Source: Bombus terrestris
Taxonomy: Eukaryota; Arthropoda; Insecta; Hymenoptera; Apidae
Reading direction: 5' to 3'
Assembly (NCBI RefSeq): GCF_910591885.1
Contig: NC_063283.1
Span: forward strand, 6,557,001 to 6,621,000
DNA: 64,000 bases
A model generated the notes under the pieces. That model ran no database searches. It was not told where the DNA came from and worked only from the letters and a program-made list of their open reading frames with translations. How positions within the stretch are numbered: position 1 is the stretch's first letter; each line of letters opens with the position of its first letter. This document shows positions 1 through 11,308 of the stretch, piece after piece. The translations under genes were made by a program, and so were the position numbers.

Positions 1-479
1 GTATGGCATCAATTTCGAACCTCGTTATTGTATGCACTTTCGAAGCATCGATCTAGTCTTTGATCTAATTTATTATGTATTTGCCATGACTAATAAACTC
101 TGAAATTTAAATATTAATATATGTATATATCTAGATAAAATGTATATCCTATGCGAAGTTAATAATCGACTTCGCGAAACGTGTATATTAGATTGTTTAT
201 GATTTAATTTCTTTGGCTACGAACTATACGATCCATAAACTGACGTGACATCATTCAATTAACGATGATAACTAGACAGCAGATTTTTGTGTACATGATT
301 AAAGCAATGGAACCTAAATAAACATTTCTTTTATCCTCTAATTTATAAAGTATTATAAATGTAGTATCTTAATGGGTCTTAGAGGAAAGGACAAGTAATG
401 ATGTTTTGATTTAATAAATAATATTCGAAGCAACGAAATGATTACAATGCTGTCGCACGTCTTATTTTCATACGCGGCT
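1..479. other. AT-rich intergenic stretch
   Basis: No gene is visible. The stretch is AT-rich with many short poly-A and poly-T words and ATATAT runs near 115-130. Positions 240-375 carry a diverged copy of a repeat that recurs in tandem at 5790-6262 (see that entry). The shared landmark is an 'aatggaacctaaata' block followed by 'cttttatc'. Confidence 0.5.
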
Positions 480-800
480 TTCGACTTCCAGATTCACACT
501 CTCCGGCTTCTACACTCGCTCGCTCTCGCTTCTCAACTCACACTCTGCACACCTTTTGCATCCGTCGTCTCCGGCTTCTCAACTAACACTGCCTTTAGCG
601 TCTCTTTGTCTTTTCCCGTCGTTCGAGACACGTGTCTCGAAACGCCCGTGGCCAGGGTCACGCAGGCCCTTTCCACGAAACTATCCACTTAAAAAGAAGA
701 CCGACGACACATTGATGTACCCGACGATGCCGCGGCTCTCGCGGCATTGTTTATGGTTCGGCCGATATCTTAGGCCTTTTGTCCACGATACTACAATTTT
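480..800 (+). repeat. Dispersed repeat family, copy 1 (plus orientation)
   Basis: This pyrimidine-rich, CpG-rich block shares ordered similarity with the reverse complement of 20905-21113. Shared landmarks, in order, are 'tctc(a/g)actaacac', 'tctttgtctt', 'ctcgcg(g/a)cattgtttatgg' and 'ttgtccacg(a/g)ta'. Copy 1 carries about 110 extra bases in the middle (roughly 620-725), including a perfect palindrome. The open frames here are low-complexity Ser/Leu/Thr-rich translations of a CT-rich strand and do not look like proteins. A mobile-element fragment, for example part of an LTR or an untranslated end, is the likeliest origin, but the class is unknown. Confidence 0.6.
622..641. repeat. Perfect 20 bp palindrome centred on CACGTG
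   Basis: The left arm TTCGAGACAC is followed immediately by its exact reverse complement GTGTCTCGAA, with no spacer. The centre is an E-box (CACGTG). It lies in the segment of dispersed-repeat copy 1 that is absent from copy 2. It could be a bHLH-type binding site or only a sequence curiosity. Confidence 0.6.
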
Positions 801-1863
801 ATATTGTAATTTTATATTGTTCGGTTTATTTTTTATTTCATAGCAATATAACTATTTACGTGGTTCGAGATTTTTAGTTAATGTTGTTTATTATCTCATA
901 ACAGTAACGTTAACTATCAGTGATCACCTTTGGCAGTATCAACCGTGTTAAACACTACGCTTGCCCAAACGAATCGTCCAATGAAATTTGAATATTGGTT
1001 AAGACGCTAATTAAAAACGTCAGCGGAAAGTTACGTGTAAATATTAGACGAAACAAGATAATTAAGTACATTGGTGTGGTCGTGCGATTCCTCGTATCGC
1101 TGTTAATTAATCTCGGTAAATAGAAGCAATCAGTGATCGTCGATTTTCACAATCGCGGCGTCCGTTCATTTAACATCGAAACGGCGGTCGCGTCGTATGG
1201 ACGTTCCGCGAAACGGAATCGATTCCAGCGAAATCAGCGTCGCTCATAAAATTAGTCGGGAACTTCTCATTAAACTCATCGCTCGTTTTCATCGAAGAAA
1301 ATCTCGTTTTTACGTCCGGCACAGTATCCCAGACTCTAATTAAATCCTCGTCGACGAAAGGGGAAAGAGTGAAGAAAAAAAAAAAAAAAAAAAATGAGGA
1401 GAAAGGAAACCGCTCGTCCGATTCGCGAACGTCGCGGTTCTCGTTCGTTTCCACGCGAAAAATGAACTTTTCGAGTACGATAACCGGCGTGATACAGCGA
1501 GGTCTCGAATTAAAACCATCAATTAATAGTATCGATCGGCGAAAGCGATACTAGAAGCTCTGCGCGCTGTTTTATATTCTATCTTTTTTTCGAATTCGTT
1601 ACTTTTAAAGATACATGGAAGTAAAATATAAGAAGATACTGATACGGTATCATAATTAGACTGCGAATTAGTTCAGGTGCTCGTGCATTTATTGGAAAAC
1701 TTGAAGATGTACAAATGCATTAAATTCATACAATATTCAAAATTATATAGAACGTTCAAAGTATAGTAATTACTATAATATTTAGTGGATGAGGCGGATC
1801 TGGTTGTATTTCTTTAGATGCGTGAGAGCTTTAATTTGCATAAACGTCCGCGGTATAATCATA
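801..1863. other. Intergenic DNA with a 20-base poly-A run
   Basis: No supported gene. A CpG-rich patch at about 1140-1330 is open in the minus frame but resembles nothing known. An uninterrupted run of 20 A lies at 1375-1394, preceded by a purine-rich lead. The short frames around it are artefacts of this run, since they contain poly-Lys or poly-Phe. Confidence 0.5.
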
Positions 1864-2073
1864 TTAGGTTGTCCGAAAAGTGTCTTTCTTTCGAAAAAGT
1901 GTGTTTTAAGTGCACCTTCATACAAACGTGAAATCAAGTCTGTGAAATGTCGCGGTGTTTATCTCAACAAAATAGATGGTACATAATTGGATAAAATAAT
2001 ATAAAACAAAAATCCTTGTGCGTCTATTATTTCCCCATAAAAGGAAAGGAAAGGAACTTTTCGGACAACCCAA
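1864..2073. mobile_element. Mariner-type MITE, about 210 bp
   Basis: The terminal inverted repeats are clear. The left end starts TTAGGTTGTCCGAAAAGT, and the reverse complement of the right end reads TTGGGTTGTCCGAAAAGT. The left flank is TA at 1862-1863. The right flank is TG, a probable decayed TA duplication. Elements starting TTAGGT and flanked by TA are typical of the mariner group. The interior is too short for a transposase. A plus-strand frame ending at the TAA at 1984 contains a 'RGVYL' motif that could be a decayed mariner C-terminus, but this is weak. The element depends on a transposase encoded elsewhere, or is dead. Confidence 0.85.
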
Positions 2074-3059
2074 TGTACGTTATCCAGTAGGGTGGCTGGC
2101 TATCGAACGTTGTAGCAAATTATGCATGTTAGTTTATTGACTTTCTCGCACCGCATACTTTCACATTGAAGAATTTACTTTGAAGAACCACTATTTTCGA
2201 TGACTTATTTTTAGCGCGGCTTTCATCAAATATATTCTTTAATCGTCGTGATGCGCTTCAAGTATCATTTTTGGGTCGGTAGAATAAATCACGGTGTTTC
2301 TACGTCATTCATGAAAAATTACATATTTCAAAATATCTGTTTCCTTTGTGCCCCCTTCGCTTTCATAATTCGCGATAGCTTATCTTCAACATTTTAACCT
2401 GCGTCTCATACATGTTTAACACTGACGAACACAAACATGTTCAATAATGTGAATATCTTAGATACAGTATTAATTTATTTTTTATTCATTGTTGCTTAAT
2501 CCGTGCCTTTGGACGAACTTTCGGTTTTACGTCTCCTACGTTTATTTCTTTTCTTATATATCTACCTCCTCTCTTTTCCACTCTATTCTATTACGCTCCC
2601 TTAGTTCAGTATTAATTTAGACTCAGTAATAAGTACTATGGTTTATATTACATATTGGTACTATAAGCACTAACACACAGATATATAATTAATATTACAT
2701 AATACACACAGATACTATACCAGTAATATTCCGTAATAATTAAGCGTTAAACGCAATATATTTCAATCTATTGATCTCGCGGCAACATACATAGAATATT
2801 TATCTTTTCTATGAGATCTCTCGAATGGCAGTCGCAATATACGCCACGTGTTCGTTACAGTCATTGAAAATTGCTCTTACGAGCCAATTAAACGTGGACA
2901 GTTTTGGTAGGAAGTCCGATGATTCTCTCCGCGTCTCACGCTGACTCACGACGTTATGGTCCGCTCAAGGACCATAGTATCCGCCATTCAATCAGACATC
3001 ACAGCTGATTAGCATTGAAATTCCAAGCCGACGACAGGCTATACTCGATAACGGTATGC
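2074..3059. other. AT-rich intergenic DNA with a small hairpin
   Basis: No gene is visible. An inverted repeat at 2955-2976 has 8 bp arms (TATGGTCC / GGACCATA) around a 6-base loop and could form a short hairpin. The arms are far too short for a microRNA precursor. The rest is AT-rich, with ATTACAT/ACACAGATA-like words around 2660-2720. Confidence 0.5.
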
Positions 3060-3182
3060 ACGCGGCCGCGTGTCAGTGTCGATACGCGAAGGGATGGCGA
3101 GTCGGACACAGATCAGACAGAGATGCACGAATAGGATGCACGTTGTGGAAAGAGAAAGGCACAGAGACGTCGGTCATAGAAT

Positions 3183-3217
<35 letters not shown>

Positions 3218-3534
3218 GAGACGGAGGATTGTCGGATCGTGAGTGCGGCCGAGGATTCCATTGCCTGATTGATATGTGTCAGGCTTGCCGCATGCACCAT
3301 TGCCTCGCGGCCAATACCCCTCTGGATTGTGCATCACGCGTTATAGTTCCATCGTCGGTTCGCGAATCGTATTAAACTCGTCGCGAGCGGATTCGCGTGC
3401 GACCAGCCGCGGAGAGGCCGGCCCAAATAAAACACGGAGAAATCGTACCAATTCTGCGATCCTCTGTTCTGTTGCCTTTATGACGCGCGTGTTTTATGCA
3501 CGTGTTATACGAGATTCAACCAATGGTCGAATGG
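3060..3534. other. CpG-rich island with GA and ACAG microsatellites
   Basis: CpG density rises sharply (cgcggccgcgtg at about 3061-3072). A (GA)n run at 3184-3200 passes directly into (ACAG)n to about 3220. Frames are open on both strands, but their translations are dominated by Arg-Glu or Ser-Leu repeats from the microsatellite. This could be a promoter or an untranslated exon. No coding product is supported. Confidence 0.45.
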
Positions 3535-4115
3535 TTTCGGATTTGTAGATTCTGGTCTTGGCAGTACCGAGGTTTTCGAAACGTTCAGCGAGTAGAGTGA
3601 GTAATTGCGGGGTCCGGCAGGATAGCGGTATATGGTTTTTGAATTTTTGTAGATTTTGATCTTACGAGTAACGAGGTTGCGAGACGTCTGGTGGATCGAA
3701 TAATCAGAGGGTTTGCTGGAACAGCGATACAGTTTCGAATTTGTAGATTCTGGTTTTCAGCATATCGAGGTTGCGATGGATGGAATGATTGGAGGGTTTG
3801 TTGCAGTACCGATATGTATTGAAATGGCGATTTTGAATTTGTAGATTTTGGTCCTGCGAATAACGAGGTTTGTGGGACGTTCGACGGATCGAGCGATCGA
3901 AGGGTTTGCAGGAAGAGCGACGTGCTTCCGAATTTGTAAATTCCGGCCTTGGGAATATCGAAGTTGCGAAACGTTCGCTGGGTAGAATAATTGAAAGGTT
4001 TGGTGGACGAGTGATGTGGTTTTGTATTTGTAGATTCTGGTCTTGGGAATACCGAGGTTGTGAAATACTTGCTGAGTAGAATAATTGAATGGTTTGGTAG
4101 AAGAATGGTATCGAT
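3535..4115. repeat. Degenerate minisatellite, six units of about 94-104 bp
   Basis: The phrase 'atttgtagattctgg' recurs at about 3541, 3644, 3738, 3836, 3932 and 4026, giving spacings of 104, 94, 98, 95 and 94. Each unit continues with 'cgaggttgcgaaacgttcg', then 'gagtagaataattgaagggtttg', then 'ggaagagcga'. The copies are clearly diverged, so the array is old. Open frames inside are repeat translations, not genes. Confidence 0.85.
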
Positions 4116-5067
4116 ACAGCTTCTTCAGGAATAAAATAATATAATATATAATAAATACAGTAGCTATAGAAGGTACTTGTACACCATCGTATTTATCATA
4201 GCATTTACAAATACGTAGATGCTGTTGGTTGGTGAACTTATTAAGTTTTGTATATATTGAGATATATATAATTCTGTGTGCTGCACTAGGTTAGATGTGT
4301 AGTAGAAATACTTGTATGTGAGTATCAGTGTGTGGAAGTACGTGTGCGCGCGGCATCTCGAAAACAGATGAAAGTATGGAAGAAAGTGCTGAGACGCGTG
4401 CAAGTGTGTATCGATGAATATCTTAGAAATCGGTCATCAAATAAATACATAATTATTCTAATATTAATTCCAAGTGTAAATTTAGTGTTGCTATACCATT
4501 ATTTCGGCCACTAAGATCCACAATTCTCAACGGTATAATTTGGCGTGACTACAAATATTTTGTGCTATGAAAAGGAAATGTACGTGGAAGCTGACAAAAG
4601 GATTCGTCATTGTGTAAGATTTCTTATGTAGAGGATTCTTTCTTTATGTCTTCTATCCCAGACCTCCATCTGAGAGATATGTAAGAATACTTGTTCATTT
4701 CATGGTACAATTATTAAAAATTCCTCTTAAGAGCGAAGTTTGGCTATTCTATGCATGAAATGTTCGAAGAATGATTGTTTAAGTATGGTATTCCTGTGGG
4801 AGATTCGTATGAAATGATAGAGATAGAGAATATTTCTATTATTTCAAGTGTAGCTTGTATAGTTTAACGTGGAATATGTTACTAAAGAAACTGAATCCCT
4901 TTTAACCCGCTGTACGTGTTTCTGTTAAAGTTAAAGTAGGACTTCTGTTATGTAACTCTCCTATTCGGACACATTGTTATGTGAATAAGCTGCCTATGTT
5001 GTATTCCATCTAAGCTTAATATTAAAATTGCTAGATAACTCAAAGCGTAATAATACGAATAGCAATC

Positions 5068-5069
<2 letters not shown>
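4116..5069. other. AT-rich intergenic DNA
   Basis: I see no gene or repeat here. A purine/GT-rich patch at about 4315-4400 ('gtgtgtggaagtacgtgtgcgcgcgg') opens short frames on both strands with no recognisable product. Confidence 0.5.

Positions 5070-5099
<30 letters not shown>
5070..5099. repeat. Poly-A tract interrupted once
   Basis: Nineteen A, one G, then ten A. It could be the tail of an old retroposed copy or simple slippage. No recognisable retroelement body or target-site duplication precedes it. Confidence 0.8.
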
Positions 5100-5789
5100 T
5101 AGATAGACATGTAAATCGTCAAATATTCAATTCTTCAATTCGAAACCGCTTTTAATTTTATGCCAAGCAAAAGTAGTTAGTAGTGTAAAATATTTATGAA
5201 TTTATCAGAATCGTAGTTTTATATGAATTTGAATGGCCAACGATGAGATTAAATTTTATAAGCTTAAGACGGTAACGATATTCGTGATTACAATATTATG
5301 GTATTTGGTATGTAACTATGGAAGCGAGATGGTTTAATACACTTACTGGTGCACCAGCTATGGAATACAACATTCACCGCGCGTCCATAATCCTGGTCGA
5401 GTGTTGGCTGTCCTCAAATTGAAATTTCAATACTAATCAGTTGTGGTGGTTGATAGGCTGAATGATATGGTCGTTTTCAGATTATTGATCATGTGGTCGC
5501 GTCTATACTGCGGTAATGTAAAATTTCATCACATGTAATTACATGTCTCGATAAGAAATTTTGAAAAGCGTTCGTTCCGATAGAGTATCTTCGAATGTAC
5601 ATTCTTCAGATTACTATCTTTCAAATGATACATCACGTAACAAAATCATGTAACGAAAAGGAACACACGCAATCGTTGGAAGATATCTAATCCCTGTTTA
5701 CCAGTTTATAATCTCGAGTATATCTCAATTCTATTCCAATTCTTTATACAGATGAATCTAATCTGTTCCAATTAGTTACATCTTTTGCA
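5100..5789. other. AT-rich intergenic DNA
   Basis: No open frame of interest and no repeat that I can support. A short self-complementary word, 'acatgtaattacatgt', is present near 5531-5546. Confidence 0.5.
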
Positions 5790-6262
5790 AATTACTAGAC
5801 TTGCGATGTTTACGTAAATTCATATTTTTACGAACGCACTTAAAGCAATGAAACCTAAAATAGAATCTTATTTCAGTTTTTAATTATTCTAACGAGTATT
5901 TTGTTTTGCGTTGTATACATTTTGATATTTCTCGATTTCCAGCAAATGCGTAAAAATCTCCAGTCGACAGATTACTCTTCCATAAAGCAAAGTCATTTTC
6001 AAACACGTTTATATCATTTTATAATGCTGTCTTCGTAACAAATAACCGCAATCACATTGGTCGTGATATTCCTCATAGCTACACTGTAGATATTCGAGCA
6101 AATTCGTATTGTTGCGAACGTAATCGAAAAGATGGGACCTAAATAGAAAATTCTTTTATCTACTAGATATTACACCAAGTACTATACTCTACGTACCTGG
6201 TATTCCATTCTCTTTATCTTTATACTTTCTCCTACGTACAAATACATAAAAATCCACGATCG
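5790..6262. repeat. Diverged tandem duplication, about 279 bp period
   Basis: The two copies run at about 5790-5975 and 6069-6262. Shared ordered blocks are 'acgaacg...taaagcaatgaaacctaaa' (5829) against 'gcgaacgtaatcgaaaagatgggacctaaa' (6114), and 'caaatgcgtaaaaatc' (5944) against 'caaatacataaaaatc' (6239). A third, dispersed copy is at 240-375. It is non-coding. Confidence 0.6.
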
Positions 6263-8888
6263 TACACAATTACAACGATCATACGACGGATAAACGACGA
6301 TTAATTAAAAACGATTTATCGAAAGATTCAAAGCTATAGTCAGAGATGTCCGTCATGCCGAAAACCGAGGCAGTTAAAAAACTCTACTATTAATACTATA
6401 CAACGCATGGCTTTTGGCCACAACCTCATGATCGCTAGCCAATCTGAATCACTCGAAATTCTTGGAAAATTCTATTCTATTATTTAGTTAACCGGTTTGG
6501 CCAATTTCGGTCTCGCCGCATTTACTCGAAAACGATATTATTGCACCTTGGCGAAATCTGCTTTGTCAGATCGATCGCTGACGCACCTTAGCCAGGTCAG
6601 TAATCTATCTCAGCGATTGCGATGGTCGATCCGTTGCTGCAGAACCGTCCTCGAGCTGGAATTTCAGTGGTGATCAATTACCGCGGCCCGTTACCTAATT
6701 GCCAATCCCTGAGAGTGGCTTTTAGCCTACTAACGTAACATTTCCTTTGACAAACGAGTATTTATCTCGCTGGTCAGAGGCGATTAAAGGATAACGGTGG
6801 TGTTCTCGATGAATTTTATTTATCGTCGCGAGACAGACCAGCTTCGCCGTATTCAGCTTCTCTTCCCCTTCGTCATACGTTTATTCTACGAATTCACCTC
6901 TTAAGTGGCCTCCTTCAGGGCAAAGCTGATGTTCCTTCGAATAGTTGCGAGTTAATAAAATTTTAATTACAATTTAATCGAGCGTCTTGAACGAAAAATT
7001 GAATATTTTCTTGTCTTCCTTTCGATTTATTATTATTTGCGTTATTAATCGTTAAGCTTCGTTTACTTATGTTTGCCAAATCAGTGGAAATGGTAGGTAT
7101 CGAGGTTTTAATTCCTTAGATTATTTTATCCATCAACAATTTTAATAAATATTATACTTTGCATGTTTTGCATATTTCTGTATGTTATATATGGTACATT
7201 TTAATGAACGAAACTCTGCAGTCTAATCGTATTGAAAAATAATTCCTGTCTCCACCAAAAAGGATGGATTATATTTACTGGAAAAAAGGAAAATGTGTGA
7301 TAAGTAGAATCAGTGTAAGAAAATATGCGAAAGTTGTAACAACGACCCGTGTGAGTTTGACAGTTTAATGTTGCATACTTCTAACCAGATTTTCGCGTAT
7401 TGTATTTGTAAAAAGAATAAAAATTTTATATTGCTCTTGTAGCTACAGGACACGGTATATTTTCCTCTCATTTTACAACGTACCTATCTATTCAAATTTA
7501 TTAGTCTGCAATTTTTCATTAGCAGATTCATTTTACATTGAAAATATAATAATATAACAATGACAATAATTTATTCGTACTTAGGCCCATAGTCTATTCG
7601 AAAGAAATTGTTGCATTCTTATTCCTATTTCCCAGTTACATACGCTGTGTTATATTGTTATTTTATTCAACGTCGAAAATATTCAATGAAATTTTCCGCT
7701 TGCTGTAGTAGCAATGTTCGGTCTTATAAAAGATACATTTTTTAAGTATCATGCTCTCAGATAGTGTCACCTGTGTTCTCGCAACATTATGTGTCATGGC
7801 GGGAAATTTAGGTTACAAGGAGCTAAGTAACATTTATTATTAAGCGACGTTTCGTCTTGCCGCATCTATGGCCATCGTATTTCTCGTCTTGAACGCGAAC
7901 CAAAGTGGAAGTGTCCAAGTAGTTTAGGGGAACGAGCTAAGCTGAACTTCGTTTAAATATTCAAAGCAAGTCGAATATCATGAATTTCGAAATAGTTCGA
8001 TTATTCAGAGGCACTTGGAAAGAGTCTAATCTTTTCGAATAACTTTGCATTCAAATTGCTGCGATCGTAGCAATGATCGAAATTCATTGCGAATGTTTGT
8101 AAAAAGAATGAACTTGCGGTATATCGAACTACCATTTTAATTTATTTATTCCTATTTCTATTTGTTATTCCCTTAGGGTTTCACAGTTTCCAATATTTTC
8201 AGGCAAAAACAGCTTAATTCCCATCTTCGTCGTTACTTTCAAGCTTTTCTATGAATTATTTTTTAATATTTCTATAAGATTTTACATTCAATTTTTCACT
8301 AAGATCTCACCGTACCGATAAATTATTAACTCGCTGTGAATTTCCAAGCAACTCGAAATGATTCGAGTGAGTCGTCGGAATCGAACCAACTTAGACGATT
8401 ACAGCAAGACAATTCAATGTTTTCGAAATGCTCAAATAGAATTTCAAAGTACGACGACGTGTAATTCGCGAATACGATCGAATACACTTGAAAAGACGAT
8501 TTTTACGCGGCTTGAGTTCCAAATGCTTGAATATTCCAAGTACTTGCGTAGATACTAAGCCAAGGACCTTCCCGTGGCATGATACCATCAAATCCTGATG
8601 GGCTACATTCTTGTCTGGTGTGTAGATACCCGAGAGAGAAACACTTGGCTCCGATATCTCTATTGGACTGGTTTCTGCGTGCACTTCAAAGTGAATAAAT
8701 TGCGCAACCGTGATCTCGATACCGGTGGATCTTGTTAAGTCGTATAATTACGACGAATGAATTCAATATGATCGAGCGAAACGGATGCTTCGTCTCGATT
8801 TCCAACTCATCAACGATACGGCAAAAGTATGTTCTTCCTATTCAGATACGAAGATTATCTTGCCTCGTTTATATGTGAAGTGTTTAAT
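6263..8888. other. Long stretch without a supported gene
   Basis: Mostly AT-rich, with a more balanced patch at about 6570-6940 containing mixed-composition, non-repetitive sequence that could be a conserved regulatory block. At 8358-8684 both strands are open (66 codons on plus, 97 on minus). The minus translation has ordinary composition but no motif that I recognise, and no splice or promoter signal decides for it. Nothing else stands out. Confidence 0.4.
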
Positions 8889-9500
8889 CTTGCAACTATC
8901 ATGCAAAGAGTGTTTATATAAGTAAAGAGTATGGATTATATGGAGGAATATTTATTGGTAAATGAAAGAGGACTGGAGTGAAGAACATCCAATAAAGAAA
9001 TATTTCTTGACTAAAGAATTGGTCGAATGGAAAGTATGGATTGTATGAATAGTGCGAAAGAATTGAATATCGATCGAAGAATACCAATGTATATTGAATC
9101 AACAAAATAATGTACTTATATTGTATGCTAACTACTCTTCTTGGATTAAAATTCCTGTCTACAATAATTTTAAAGAGCTGAGAAAACTGAAGTTCTTGCA
9201 GCTGTCATGAAAAGAGTGTTTATATGAGTAAAGAGTATGAATTATATGGAGGAATATTTATTGGTAAATGAAAGAGGATTGGAGTGAAGAACATCCAATA
9301 AAGAAATATTTCTTGACTAAAGAATTGGTCGAATGGAAAGTATGGATTGCATGAATAGTACGAAAGAATTGAATATCGATCGAAGAATACCAATGTATAT
9401 TGAATCAACAAAATAATGTACTTATATTGTATGCTAACTACTCTTCTTGGATTAAAATTACTGTCTACAACAATTTTTAACAGCCGAGAAAACTGAAGTT
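8889..9500. repeat. Tandem duplication, two 306 bp units, nearly identical
   Basis: Unit 1 is 8889-9194 and unit 2 is 9195-9500, head to tail with no spacer and no indel. By hand count about 13 of 306 positions differ, most of them transitions. Each unit contains the same 63-codon minus-strand frame starting MLIQYT, at 8914-9105 and 9220-9411. That frame is rich in Phe, Tyr and Ile, as expected from AT-rich DNA, and most differences between copies are not clustered at third positions. I take it as a duplicated non-coding segment. It is the youngest-looking tandem array in the window. Confidence 0.92.
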
Positions 9501-10002
9501 TTTCCTTTCTTTTCTCGTCTTTCGATCAAACATATTGGATCATTATTTCGTAATCATCCTGCATGACGATAATTTTACTGAAAAGGCGCAAAATACGAGA
9601 GGAGCTGAAATGTTCAGAAGCTGAAATTTTAAATATGAAGAGTACAATCTAAACGAAATTTACAAAACGACCACCATCTGAACGTCAATTTTACGAATCA
9701 TCAACGACCATACTACACATTCCTCTGGACTGTCCTAAATTTTCATTTGAAAGAAATAATTGCAACATGAAAGCCGAATGATTTTGAAAATATTCGTAAC
9801 GCGATTGACTTTTTATCAGACGGATAAACCTACTCTAACTAACTAACTATAATAAATATCGTTTCCTCTTGTAAACGGGTAATCACGTATTGATTTCGAT
9901 GGTCACCAACGACTTTATTATTAATAGGTTTTATGCCAAACTTTTAATTAATTAATTTTATACTAAACTGGCAAAGAAATAAATAAAAGCAAAGTTTTTG
10001 TC
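9501..10002. other. AT-rich intergenic DNA
   Basis: No gene, repeat or signal that I can support. Confidence 0.5.
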
Positions 10003-10270
10003 GAAGAACTTTGAACGTAGAGAGTATATAGTTTAAAAAGAAATTCGAACGTGGAATATATAATCGAATATAAAGAATTCTTATCGAAGAGTTAGATTCA
10101 GAGGAAACGTCGAATGTAGAGAATTTAGTTTGAAAGGAATTTCGAACATAGAATATACAATCGAATATAAAGAATTTTTATCGAAGAATTAGATTCAAAG
10201 GAGACTTTGGAATTTGGTTGTTGGATGGAAACGTTGATCTCGAAAAGATTTTTAACATAGAATGGTATAA
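10003..10270. repeat. Degenerate tandem repeat, about 97 bp period, nearly three units
   Basis: 'tcgaatataaagaattcttatcgaag' occurs at 10064 and again, with a few changes, at 10161. The preceding block 'ttcgaacgtggaatatataa' / 'ttcgaacatagaatatacaa' repeats with the same spacing. A partial third copy is seen on each side. A minus-strand frame at 10178-10366 overlaps the repeat and is not taken as a gene. Confidence 0.75.
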
Positions 10271-10723
10271 TTGAACGTAAGAAAAATACATTCGTGGAAA
10301 TATTACGTCACTCCGCATGTTTTTAGTTCCGGCACAACACTTTCTCCATGTATAGACATATTTCATCAGACCTTTCAGTCGGAACCCCTCGTTTCAAGCC
10401 CCCGCTTATGGTCAGAGCTTTGAAACACACGACACAAAGACACGCGCTTGAAAAAAAAAAAAAATCACAAAAGGAGGCAGCCCCTCCTGAACGTTAACGC
10501 GCTTTGAAAGTGTGCGAGCATGATACACATTCTCTCCTATGGAGAGGAAAGTCGCGTATCGAAAATCTATCGCTTCAATAAAACGCGTTTTAAACGCTCG
10601 GCGTATGCAAGGCAGGTTATGAAAAAAGATCCTGAATTTTCACAGCGAAATTATTATTCGTTGTATATATATGCGATATTATTTGTCCGTTAATTAAAAT
10701 CGTCCGGATATAGTTTATCTATT
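10271..10723. other. Intergenic DNA with a poly-A run and short hairpins
   Basis: A run of 14 A lies near 10451. Short inverted repeats occur nearby: 'ggagg/cctcc' at about 10475-10490 and 'ctctcc/ggagag' at about 10534-10548. No gene is visible. Confidence 0.45.
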
Positions 10724-10960
10724 AAAACAGTGATTGAAGAATATAGAAGAAACGGTGGCAGGTTGATACATTTTTTTGATTTCCAATTTTACTCATTCTT
10801 GTTCGAGTTAATTATAGTATTTCAGTAAAAAAAAAGTCAGTAAAAACAGCCATTGAAGATCGAATTATAGAAGAAATGGTGTCAGGTTGATACATTTTTT
10901 TGATTTCCAATTTTACTCATTTTTGTTCGAGTTAATCATAGCATTTCAGTAAAAAAAGTA
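10724..10960. repeat. Tandem duplication, about 119 bp period
   Basis: Two adjacent copies begin with 'aaaacag' at 10724 and 10843. They share 'ggttgatacattttttt', 'gatttccaattttactcat', 'ttgttcgagttaat' and 'atttcagtaaaaaaa' almost unchanged. The second copy has a small insertion near its start. It is a comparatively recent, non-coding duplication. Confidence 0.9.
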
Positions 10961-11308
10961 ATTAAATAATTCTTTGCTTTTGGAGATACGAGGCAACTTT
11001 ATGAACAAAGTTTCGTATAGAGAAGACTATAATCTTATACTAAACAACTTTTGTTGTTGTATACTAAACACTAAGTTGTATACTAAACAACTTTCTCGCA
11101 TATCTTCAAAAACAACAGAGACACTCGAGTGCTATGCTAATTCTTAATCGAAAATGAGACTGCGAAAGATGAAAGTTCGACGATGTTAGGTAAGTGATTC
11201 ACGTTGTTGAAAATTGTTCAGTTGCAATTGAAATTTATCTTACTTGAATCGTTCGAAGAAATTTGGTAACGTGGGTGGTTACAAATGGCCATTGCGACCA
11301 TCGACGTA
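10961..11308. other. Intergenic DNA with a short direct repeat
   Basis: 'gttgtatactaaaca' is repeated 19 bp apart at 11057 and 11076, next to another 'actaaacaactt' at about 11038. Nothing else is visible. Confidence 0.5.

Noticed and set aside
2955..2976. Hairpin as a microRNA precursor
   Set aside because: Arms are only 8 bp; a precursor needs a stem of roughly 22 bp or more.
3070..3375. 101-codon plus frame with Arg-Glu repeats
   Set aside because: The Arg-Glu-Arg-Glu and Asp-Arg-Gln stretches are direct translations of the (GA)n and (ACAG)n microsatellite.
3535..4115. Regular direct repeats as a CRISPR array
   Set aside because: Repeats are diverged along their whole length with no conserved-repeat/unique-spacer pattern, and the genome style is eukaryotic.
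8350..8425. tRNA-like T-arm on the minus strand (GTTGG-TTCGATT-CCGAC)
   Set aside because: The T-arm pairs well, but no matching acceptor 5' strand, D-arm or anticodon arm is found at the right distance upstream, so a tRNA gene is not supported.
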